Below are positions 52,714-62,131 of a stretch of 64,000 nt of DNA, in pieces. Positions within the stretch are counted from its first letter, which is position 1. Each line of letters begins with the position of its first letter. The notes under the pieces are model-generated. The model did no database searches. It was not told where the DNA came from and saw only the letters and a list, made by a program, of their open reading frames with translations. The position numbers were made by a program, and so were the translations under genes. Origin of the DNA: Venturia oleaginea (lineage: Eukaryota > Ascomycota > Dothideomycetes > Venturiales > Venturiaceae). The stretch covers positions 62,001 to 126,000 of the forward strand of contig JABMLP010000037.1 of assembly GCA_013176395.1 (NCBI GenBank), read 5' to 3'.

Positions 52714-54496
52714 TCCAGCCTCCGACCTTCATTTAATGCACAACCTCTCTTCTTAATCTCTTCCTATCAATACGCCCATTGTGGACTCGAACTTTCGATA
52801 CACTGTCGCTGAAATAAACGCATTCAATGCTAGGTCCCTGGAATCGATATCGATAGCTCCAGGTCTCTGGCGATTGAAACAAGCGGAACTGACAGGAATT
52901 TATGGTTCTCTGCATCGAGCTGAAAGAGAATGATGTCGACAGTCTACCCATAATATCCAGCGAGACGGCGGAACTGGGTCTATCGTCCGTCCGCATTCGA
53001 AGCCTAATTCAAGGGTTAATTCACAGTCATCAACTATCATTACAGGGACAAACTCGAAGCCCTCTAATCGACCCCTACCAAACATCCAGTGCTTATGGGA
53101 CAATGCTCCTTTTCTCTGTGTCCGAGAATCTCCACAACTCTTCCTCTCACGTCTTGGCCCCGTGCTAGCGACTCCGACTGCGTACGGCGTTAAGCTCTAA
53201 GCCATCCCACCAAGCTTCTACAATCGCTTCAGGAGTATCACTTGTACAAACCTTCTCGCTAGACCCAACTCGCACATCATGTTGAGCAACATGCCAAAGT
53301 AGATGGTTTACACATCTGTTAAGTCTCGTGCAACCAGGCCAAAAGAGAACCTCTTTACCAAACATTTGATATAGAGGCAATATCAGGCCATTCAACAGTT
53401 CGCGGCGAGGACGACTTAGGCCAGGGCGACTCGGCGGGAAGGCTTCTATCCGACGTCGGATTGCAGCGTATATTCTGGCATCCGCCGTATAGTCTGTCAC
53501 GCTCGCCGGTAGTTTGGTAGTAATAGTTTGGAAGGACTAAGGTCACGTAAAATTAAGACTTGGCGCGCTAAATCGCGTGCCGTAGCGTAGAGCCTTAGAT
53601 TCTAACGTTATCTCGAGCTTTAAATCAATCTTAGCTAGTTAATTAGCAGTAGTAATCAGATTTTACGTGGTATGTAATGGCTGCGGTGCCGTGTGCCCAC
53701 AATCTCTATCTACAATCGCAAAAACCCAACTCTCTGGGATGAAAAAGCCTCTCGGATCTATCCTGAGCGGAATCCATACGATGCGTAAGGGGGCCATCAA
53801 CGGTCCGGTCCCTTCGCTATCTTGACGTCTCTCGACTTGGCCGTACACCTTCTCTTACTATGCCCCTTACTTTACTACACGGGTCATCTATTCTACTCCC
53901 GCCAGTATAGCTCCTCTACGGCTCCTAAGCCGTGCCCTCGACCTAAAATCTGCTGTCGTTTCACATAAGAACCGTCATGTACGGATATTTCCTATCCCCC
54001 GTATATACCATGCCTTAACCTGCCGAGGTCCGTTGTCCCCCCAACTCACATCACCAGAATACCCTCCTACCCTTAACCTGCCCTTTTTCTCCCTATCACC
54101 CCTGCCCTTTATCCCTGTACCGGGGGTGGTCCTACTCCTCTCCGCTCACTTTTCGATGTTACCCCGCCCTTTTTCCTTCTCCTCCTGCCTTTTACCTTCT
54201 CTATTCCGCTCACTTTTCGATGTTGCCCTGCCCTTTATCCTCCAGCTCCTGTTGCGGCCCCTTTGGACTCTCGCGCCATCGTTGGTGTTAGGTGAGGTGA
54301 TGTCTCTTCAGACTATTGCGTAGTAGGTGTTACGCAGAGGCTATGGCTCAAAGTAATCTAGCTGGATTTGGCTAATCCATACAGTAGAGTTCAAGTGGTT
54401 CGGGGCGACAATATCGTATTAAACAAGCGAAGCGAAGTCTACAAGATATAAGAGTCGTGCATTGTGCTAAGTAACTAAAAGCAATAGCGAAGTAAC
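52714..54496. other. Degraded repeat-like DNA, no gene recognised
   Basis: 52714-53100 may be decayed LINE sequence. A 111-aa minus ORF at 53165-53500 is unrecognised. 53540-53680 is AT-rich with TTAGCTAGTTAATTAGC-like sequence. 54080-54250 is pyrimidine-rich and holds a direct repeat around CCGCTCACTTTTCGATGTT (about 54139 and 54205). 54328-54389 matches 42954-42893 in inverted orientation and looks like an LTR start. Confidence 0.4.
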
Positions 54497-56714
54497 CGGC
54501 TGATGACTGTACACCCACAATCATCGATTTTTCGGACTATTGCATACATGATTACGACGATTGCAATTAATGTATGTTCAATGACTTTTACATACATACA
54601 ATTCTGTAGCAATCAACACAATTAATATAGTTATTGTCAACACAGCGGAGGGCAACTTACCGTGCAAACTTCTGCTCAAAAACCCGATTTCAGCAACACC
54701 AACAACCTCAAATTACACCTATGGCAACACTATTATCAAGCCAGGCTCTGTCCCAGTGCTCTCAAACCTCTTGCACCTGAAGATATCCCTCTCTATCCAA
54801 CGCTCCAGCTTGGAATGACTTTCGAGACTCTTGAGGAAGCCAAAAACCTCACTACCGACGCGATTGCGGCCGCCAATGAGTCTTTCAACGTTAAGAACAG
54901 CAAGCCTCAGTTCTGGAAAATTGAATGCCGTGGTTGTGAGAAGCATACATGCCATTTCGCAATACGGGTAGCCCTTGTAGACAAGCCAAAGAAAGGAGTG
55001 GAAGTTACGACAACTTAAGAAGCATACGTGTCCCTCCCAGTGTCATATTGGCTGGCAGCGCGTTCATTCAGTCAAATATCTCGCTCGAAACCACTTCGAT
55101 ATCGTCGCCAATAATCGCAAACTCCCCTCGAAATTCGTACAAGATGAAGCACGTCTCGAGCAGGGCAACAAGATCTCCAGCCGGCAAGCCCATCGCACTG
55201 TGGTAGAGGTTAGGAACCAGATTGAGGGGAGGAGAGTAAACAGTTTCAGTACATCAAACCCTTGCTACTGGCGCTTCACGACGCGAAGATTCACGATCAT
55301 GAGTTCATCTCTGAGGAGGAGGGAGACATTAGCGCGGATTGGGCTGAACTCTGCAACTTATATAACGGCGCTACTATCAAGTACAAGTCAGAGAGAGGTG
55401 TCTCTCAAGCCGCTGTAATTATGCCTTCGGCGTGTACTTTGGCTCTTGACAGATGTCGTAGTCTTCTCGTCTTTGACGGCACTCACTGCTCCTCCAGATA
55501 TGGAGGCATCCTGCTTATTGTCACCACCGTGGATGCCGACGAAAACGACCTCCTTATAGCCTGGGCAATCGTACCTACAGAGTCAAAAGATTGGTGGGAA
55601 TGGTTCCTCAAAGCCATCGTCGAAAACCTCACAATGTTTGGCAGAGAAGAAAGCAATGACCCTAAAGAGTTTGCGATAATCACTGACCGCGGCAAAGGCC
55701 TCGTCCCAGCTATCACCAAGTACTTTCCGGGCTCCTGGCATTACTACTGTACCTGGCATCTTGCAGAGAATGTAGATGACCACTTCAACAACATAATTAT
55801 GGCCAAATTCAAGCAGATGTGCCGTTTCACCTCCCACCGCGAATTTCAAGCTCTTAAAGAAATACATGTTCTCAACCCGGAGGCGGCCAAGTATATTGAG
55901 GATATTGACAACGGCAAATTTGATCGCTGGGCATCCGCCTAGGCGCCTTACGACGAGTTTCCTCGTTACGGACACACTACATCTGGCGTTGGAGATTCAA
56001 TGAACGGCAGATATCTTGATGAGAGGCGGAAGCCGATTCTGTACATGTTGGAAGACATCTGGACCGCCACAATGAAGCTGTTCCAAGACCGCGGCGAGTT
56101 CGTACAGAAGGACAATGTTTTTACGAGATTTGCCGTCAACCACATCGCAGATCGCAGAGATGTTGGCCGGAAGATGATGTGCGTTCCACAGAAGAAAGGT
56201 ATGTCAAAATCGCGCCATTTTGAAGCTCCTAAACTGACATTAAATAGGCAAGGCAATTGTACGACTTCTGAACACCGCCACTATTGGCTGGCACGTCGAT
56301 TTAGATGCGAGAACTTGTACTTGCCTTGAGTGGCAGGACATACGTCTTCCCTGCGCTCATGCTTGGTGCGCTGCCGATTTCTTCAAAGTCGATTCTAACA
56401 TCCTACTCTTTGGCACTGACAACTTCGAGAATCTAGTTCTAGGCGATGTAACCACCGGCATCCAAATCTACATGGCTCAACGCTATAGAGAGACCTACCT
56501 TCCTTCCCGTCGCACAATCCCTGTTAATGAACTGATGCCCGACAACGTTACTGAGCCTCCGGAGTTGAAAGACAATGGCCCTGGCCGCCCTCGGAAGAAG
56601 CGCTTCCGAAAACACACTGTCCTCTCACAAATTGAGCAAAATTCGAAGCGCAAAAACCCCAAGTCACGTTCAAAGAAGAGCCGGGAAAAAGAGAAGGTCA
56701 CAGTTGCGCCTTGA
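54497..56714 (+). mobile_element. MULE copy 1: decayed transposon, 5' end identified
   Basis: It begins at about 54497 with a terminal sequence (CTGTACACCCACAATCATCG) also found at 62132 beside MULE copy 2. Transposase coding sequence runs to 56714. The matching right terminal repeat was not found downstream, and from 56680 on the sequence departs from copy 2, so the right end is lost or replaced. The end given here is the transposase stop, not a proven terminus. Confidence 0.75.
54662..56714 (+). pseudogene. MULE transposase, broken
   Basis: The protein would be a MULE-family DDE transposase of the FAR1-like type that excises and reinserts the element. Visible parts are an N-terminal zinc-binding-like region (WKIECRGCEKHTCHFAIRV, then KKHTCPSQCHIGWQRVHS), the catalytic core with LLVFDGTHCSS, FAIITDRGKG and CTWHLAEN, and a SWIM finger CTCLEWQDIRLPCAHAW near 56316-56370. 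A 49-nt intron (56199-56247) fits. Damage: a frame change near 55010, another near 55225 that copy 2 shares, and TAG at 55940 where copy 2 has TAC. No ATG opens the first ORF. Confidence 0.8.
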
Positions 56715-57302
56715 TTCGACTTCCTCACCAATTGCGCGAAGTGGTTCTTTTTTTCTTCGTGTAATTTCGCAATTTGAGTTGCCTTAGTTTGGCTTCTTCG
56801 CCCAACTATCCTTTAATTGCTGGATCTTCAGCCGAGACAGCGCTCCCTCCTTCACTCTCGAGCTTGCCAATTGTTTGGGTGATTCGATGTTCAATCTCCT
56901 CAATTCAGCCTTTTCTTTCTTCTCGGGGCTGTCGGTTGCGAAGTACTTGCATGTTTTGTGCGCCGCACCCACAGCATCGGCTACCATAGAGTATGGAGGG
57001 GCTTGAAAAGTTGTTCAACAAGCTGCGTGGCTACGGCGATCCTACTGGAAGGTGCTGTGTGATGCAGAAAGGGCAGCATGGTCGAGAGGGTAGATGAGAA
57101 GAGCATTCAGGAATTTCGGTTTAGTGGGTGTGCTGGGACTTATAAAGGTGCTGTTGAAGTTGAACAGGGTCATGTTGAAGGTGAACGAACAAGTCTGTTC
57201 TGTTGACATTGCAACGTGCGCGGTATAATATGTGGTATACCCAGCTGAAAGCTAGAGCCCAGCCGCAAATTCTCGTCGGCTGCCCAGGCACGCCAGGAAC
57301 CC
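56715..57302. other. Unassigned, possible minus-strand coding remnant
   Basis: The minus frame 56987-56784 reads TCKYFATDSPEKKEKAELRR and KEGALSRLKIQQLKDSWAKK, which looks coding, but upstream joins are broken by stops. It could be a 3' part of the gene at 57303-57944. Confidence 0.3.
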
Positions 57303-57944
57303 TCAACACGGGCCATTGCTCCGGAGAAGCGGCCACTCTTGGTTGGTAAACCTCTGGCGCTTTGTCCCTCGAGCTTTCGCCTCTCGATCCTCCTCCTCCC
57401 CCTCCTCTTCTTCATCGCCATGGTCGTGATGTCGCTTCACTGGAGTTGAAGTCTCTTCTTCATGAGCAAACCGAAACATTCGATCCAGGCTATGGAGTAT
57501 GTTATCCCTATCCTTCACCAGGAGATATCCCAAATTCACGAGGTAGCCTTTCCATCCCAGGTCCATGACCTTTCTGACGTTGATAGAGTCGTGTCTCCGT
57601 TCGCCTTTTAGTAGCTGGTAGATCGACACCTTCGTCTGGTTCTCAGGCGAGTATGGATGCGCCTCGTGAACAATGAAGGCTATGATCTTCTCATACTTAT
57701 CAAGTACTTGTTTTGTGGTCTCAACCATCAAGGAAACACTTTCTCTGCATCGGCAAATCTTGCTCTGGAATTCCTTGCTAACTCTCTTTTGTCTCTCCCT
57801 GCTGACCTTCTCTCCGCCACTATCTGCGCCGAGAGCGATGTCGAGAGCTTCTCTCATCCCAAGGGTGATTTGCTTAACCCCGGTTCGCGCCAGATAAATC
57901 ACAGCCGACTCAAGCCGCGCTATTTTAATACGAAATATTAGCAT
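57303..57944 (-). CDS. Hypothetical protein, helical with acidic run and nuclear signal-like end
   Basis: A 213-aa frame from ATG at 57944. The centre looks helical (MVETTKQVLDKYEKIIAFIV, KVMDLGWKGYLVNLGYLLVK), followed by the acidic run DEEEEGEEED and the basic GTKRQRF. No known family recognised. It lies just downstream of MULE copy 1 in opposite orientation and could be a host gene or MULE-associated cargo. The C-terminal end may continue in a downstream exon. Confidence 0.42.
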   Translation of the reverse strand: MLIFRIKIARLESAVIYLARTGVKQITLGMREALDIALGADSGGEKVSRERQKRVSKEFQSKICRCRESVSLMVETTKQVLDKYEKIIAFIVHEAHPYSPENQTKVSIYQLLKGERRHDSINVRKVMDLGWKGYLVNLGYLLVKDRDNILHSLDRMFRFAHEEETSTPVKRHHDHGDEEEEGEEEDREAKARGTKRQRFTNQEWPLLRSNGPC

Positions 57945-59315
57945 GTTTCGTTCTATATGGAAGTTAATAAGACGAATCGAAGCGTATAAAGGTAGCGCTT
58001 AATAGGATAAGTTTATAGTTGTTAAGGTCACTTCGTACTTGAAGGTTCGCGTAGCGATTGTGCTCTGTAGGAGTTTCTCCCGCCTCTTGGGTCTGGAAAT
58101 TGTCGTAGTACTTTCGATAAACCGTAACACCTTTACCACCCACGACGATAGTCGCGGCGGACGCGACGGCCACTAGATTAATCCATAATCAACAATACTA
58201 GATTCGGGGAAGCAATATACTAATTCCTAATCGACAATTGCCGCCCCTCTTGCTCCTTTTGGAGAGTTTGTACATTGCCGTATCGTTTCGAATACACATG
58301 TGAGTGAAGATGTTGCACGTCAACTCTATGTTCAAGAGAATCTCTGTCACGTCTTCCATTCCACGCTCTAATTTGGACATCGATAAGCGTGCTCCAGCCG
58401 AAACTTCACGACTCAATTATTTGTGACTGAGAGACTTTCACTAATCTCGATCATGCTTGGCTAGATCCAGACAACTCGTTCGGCCGGGCTTTTGGGAAAC
58501 GTGATCCTCATTGCCATGAAGGTAGTCTCTTCTACCACCGAGGTCCAAGATGATCTAACGTTTTGTCAGCGAACACTCCCATGCGCGTTACGATCAAGCT
58601 GGAAGGTCTGCAATTGTACATTATTCATCCAGTAGCTTTATCTAGCCATATTGGTCAAAATCGATCCAACAATCCACCATCACTTCTATCCTCAAAACAG
58701 GGTACTCATTACTTCTTTGAAGGGGCGCCTTCTACCCTCTATCACGTGGAGTTCTCACGCAAACTCTCAAAAAGGCTTGACAAACGCCCCAATGGATGAA
58801 CGGAGTGATATTATCAAGAACTAGTAATCGATGAGCGAATCTTGGTACTTAATTTATTCTGTTACTTATTGCTATTGGAACTAATTGCGAGACGCTGTTA
58901 CAGCGGTCACCCTTCTCATCCATCGGTACATTTCACCGTATTTTGAGACAAGAAACTCGAGCTAACGTTGTTAGATTCTCCCTACTATTAGTTTCGTCGA
59001 ATCGCTTATTGTTGGATGTACAAACAACGAGTGAATTGATGACTTTATGAGGCTCCAATTGAGTCAATTGAAGCCTCCTATATACGTGTAATACGAGGAT
59101 AAGCGAAGCCCTAACAACGCATGTACAACTTGTGTAATGAAGGAGTAACAACGCAAAATAATGAGTAACTTGATAGCAACCGATAAATGACTAAACACCC
59201 ACCCTTGTTACCTTGTTAAAGAAGAATATCAAGGATTGAATAATACGCGGCCGAGTAAAGGCCGTTACTTCAGTCGCTTTATAGACTTCTATTCTTTGTT
59301 TAAATGGCTTATTGG
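57945..59315. other. No gene recognised
   Basis: Short ORFs at 57964-58173, 58198-58416 and 58563-58799 carry no recognisable domains. 58800-59280 is AT-rich. It ends with TSD copy ATTGG (59311-59315) of the solo LTR. Confidence 0.4.
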
Positions 59316-59596
59316 TGTAAGAGTTCAACCCTCAAAGGTGTTTCGCAAGTGAGAGAAGACTGCTTGTATTTCAAAGTATCTAAGTACAAAGAAGAAAGTG
59401 TAGGTACAGGAAGAACAACTTGTATATATAATCTTCCAAGTAGGAAAAGGACATGCTGTCCTGAGAAGAGAATAGAAAGGAGTAGAAGCGCATGTGAAAC
59501 GGTCCCTGAATAATCCCTGCTAGGCGCACGTGAGAACTACCAGGTAGTGCTAAGAATCCATCCAGGATAAGTTGAGAAAGGATCTATCCTTTGACA
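59316..59596 (-). repeat. Solo family B LTR
   Basis: A complete 281-bp LTR in the same orientation as E3, flanked by the 5-bp duplication ATTGG (59311-59315, 59597-59601). No internal sequence remains, so it arose by LTR-LTR recombination after a complete insertion. Confidence 0.95.
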
Positions 59597-60593
59597 ATTG
59601 GTATAAGATCTTGAAACGGTCTTCCATCACCAGTCTGGGAACAGTTCTATCTTTATTAGATCGTCTTTGGCTGTTCTAGTACGGTCTTTCTATAATACCC
59701 AAGTAAAGCGGTGTCTTCTCAGATATACTCACAAGCTTACTACAGAATGCTTTTACGTACTTTGGCTCCAAACCTTGCGCCGTCGAACCCTACGAATTGA
59801 TACTATCTTGTAGTCCTCATCAACACCTCCCTCTTATTCCGTGCACTGTTACAATATCTCCTTAGCGGCAATCAGTTCCCCTCGCAACCAATCGATGAAC
59901 AAATAAATTTGCTCCTTTTTATCGATACCTTTCGTCTCCTTGGCTTACTCAAGATAATGCGCGAGGAAGTCGTTCCATCTGACTCGCTCTTCAGGATTTA
60001 ACTCGGGAAGGTCCAAGGTACCAGGGTCTGAGAAACCCTTCCGTCAATACCATTGCAAGGAGCTCGCTAGTAGGTATATACGCTTCTAGAGAGAAAGAAC
60101 TCGGTCGAATACTATTTCGTATATTAGCGTAAGTCTTCTACCGGTCGAAGAGGTGGACAACTTACAGCGTTCCCGTCTATCGCGCGAGGCGAGCAAACCT
60201 CGAGCCTCCAATCGTTTCGAATTCGCGGTATAACCCGTCCAAGCAGTCATCGCAGCAGGAAGTAACACGATACTCACTATACCATGCCTGCTATCGCAAC
60301 AATTGTGGCAGCTGTCTAACCGAAATGGGCTATCATATTCACAATCGCTAGCTTCCCCATGAAAAATGTGGGGATTTTGAAGTCGTGTTTGATCATGGGG
60401 TTGCTCGTTTCAACCAAAGCCATATTGCCAACTACGGAGTCTTTGCTCATAATACTTGTATTGAGTTGGTGTTTTGGTAGAATTGGATAAGGCGAATTGA
60501 GATAATATAGTTATGGATAATTCAAGCCTCACAAAGATTAGAAAATCTATATACATCTATGAGAAGGGTCAAAAAATTCCTTTTGTTGTAAGC
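59597..60593. other. No gene recognised
   Basis: Mixed, somewhat AT-rich DNA with no ORF of note; a minus ORF at 60086-60277 is unrecognised. Confidence 0.4.
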
Positions 60594-60595
60594 TA

Positions 60596-61938
60596 CAGTA
60601 GGGTCGCACAAGTTTCCGTACAGCCGAGATCGCTCAAAAAATGGTGATTCTTGTAATTACATTATCGCGCTTTCAACGCGATCGTTTTCGCTCATATTCT
60701 CGTATAATGTACAGTAATACCAGGGCTACAAAATGAGCCATTCAGTGAGCTATTTAGTATTTTGTGTGCCAACCATCTGCCGCCAGTAATGCCTCAACCC
60801 TCCTTGGCATTGACTTAAGTACAGCATCAAAATAATGTTGTTCAACAAGCCGCCAGGCCTTAATAAGTGCTTCTTCTAGAACCTCTCGTATATTGTCTAC
60901 ACCGCCAGTAACGTATTCAATCATACCTTTCACTTTGTAGACCAATTCCTTGAGCCTCCGTCAGAGGTTTTCAATCGGGTTCATACCAGGACTGTAGGGC
61001 GGCGCATCTTGCAGTGGAATGAGGTTTTCCTTAAACCAGACTGTAGTCCTTTTGGCTTTGTGGATAGGCGCGTTATCCTGCATAAATTTAAGGCCCGGTT
61101 CGTATACTGTAGGTAGCATTTCGTCGAGTAACTTGATATACGAGTTCGTAGAGTAGCCTTGACGCTTGCTCTCTAGGTCACGCTTAAGAATGTACAATTC
61201 AGAGCGCCCTACTTGGCCAGAGAAGCATGCCCAAATCATGATAGACACTCCTTTACCCTTCTTATAGGTATCAATCATTGAGGTCTCCCATTTTTGTCCT
61301 GGTGTGCGAAAACACCATGTTCTTGCCTTCCCGGTCCCTCGCTCAACTGAGCACTCGTCAGACCATATAATCTTCGCCCAATCTTCAGCTTTCCACGAGA
61401 TGTGCTGCTCTGCCCAGAGCTTCCTGGCGTCAGCATGTACCTGTGTGAGGAAAGGGCGCCTTGTAGACCTCCAATTTGCGATTCCGTACTCTTTCAATAT
61501 CCTCCTGATGGTATCCTTCGAAAAATCGATGCAAGCCTGTCTTTTGACCTCCTCGTACGTTAACTTAGGCTGCGTACGTATAGTACGTAACAGAGATCGT
61601 TCATCTCGGTCTGTATACGAGCGTGGCCGGCCGCTGGAAGGTAGGGATTCGCCGTTCTGGCGTAATGAGGCCTTTTCAAGGCTGTATTGGATGGTGGAAC
61701 GCGGTAGTTTTTGTAGCGCCGCAATTGCGCCTAAACTGAGCCCGGCTTCACGCTGCGCATCAATTTTGCCGCGTTGATATGGAGTAAGACGATGATTAGG
61801 AAGCCTCTGCGGGTTTATAGGAGTCAATGGCTTTCGTTGAGGTGGCATAATGGTAGTGCAAAGATAATGTGTTAAAAAATGAGAGGTGTAGATTTCGCGT
61901 TTTCGCTTAATTGTACGGAAACTTTTGCCCTAGTACTG
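60596..61938 (-). mobile_element. Tc1/mariner element, nearly intact
   Basis: A 1343-bp element lies between TA dinucleotides (60594-60595, 61939-61940). Both ends start CAGTA inward and share AAGTTTCCGTACA at positions about 16-30, giving imperfect terminal inverted repeats. It contains one transposase ORF on minus, interrupted by a single TGA. Confidence 0.88.
60754..61848 (-). pseudogene. Tc1/mariner DD34E transposase with one nonsense codon
   Basis: The frame opens at ATG 61848. An N-terminal helix-turn-helix region (LTPYQRGKIDAQREAGLSLG, AALQKLPRSTIQYSL) binds the ends, with a GRPR hook at about 73-76. The catalytic triad is D164 (WSDECSVE), D258 (MQDNAPIHKA) and E293 (NPIENL), with 34 residues between the last two. 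Directly after NPIENL is TGA (60961-60963) where the family has TGG (NPIENLW); the frame then continues for 63 codons (RRLKELVYKVKG) to the true stop. One G-to-A change thus truncates an otherwise intact cut-and-paste transposase of about 364 aa. Impala-like Tc1 elements are the likely relatives. Confidence 0.88.
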
Positions 61939-62131
61939 TATAACACAAACTGTGAAGAACGAATACAAGGATCGGACTTGAACATTGAGAGATGAATGTT
62001 AGCCGAGTCTCTCACAAATCCAAATATGTTCGTAGGAACTTTTGAGAATTCGTGAAATCTCCAATAGTAGTAACTCAAGGGGACAAGAACTCGATATGAG
62101 CCTGATCGAAAAACCAGTAGAGTTTTAAAAG

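Noticed and set aside
53165..53500. 111-aa minus ORF as a gene
   Set aside because: No motif, no intron structure, and it lies in a degraded stretch between a LINE fragment and AT-rich DNA.
54033..54323. 96-aa hydrophobic ORF as a membrane protein
   Set aside because: The Leu/Pro/Phe content comes from a pyrimidine-rich tract with an internal direct repeat; start context and neighbours give no support.
58760..58800. GGCTTGACAAACGCCCC as a remnant of Ty3 RT (LTNAP motif)
   Set aside because: Only about 15 bases match and no flanking RT sequence is readable on either side.
59180..59215. CTAAACACCCACCC as right terminal repeat of MULE copy 1
   Set aside because: It resembles only the ACACCCAC core and is in the same, not the inverted, orientation; the following ATCATCG core is absent.
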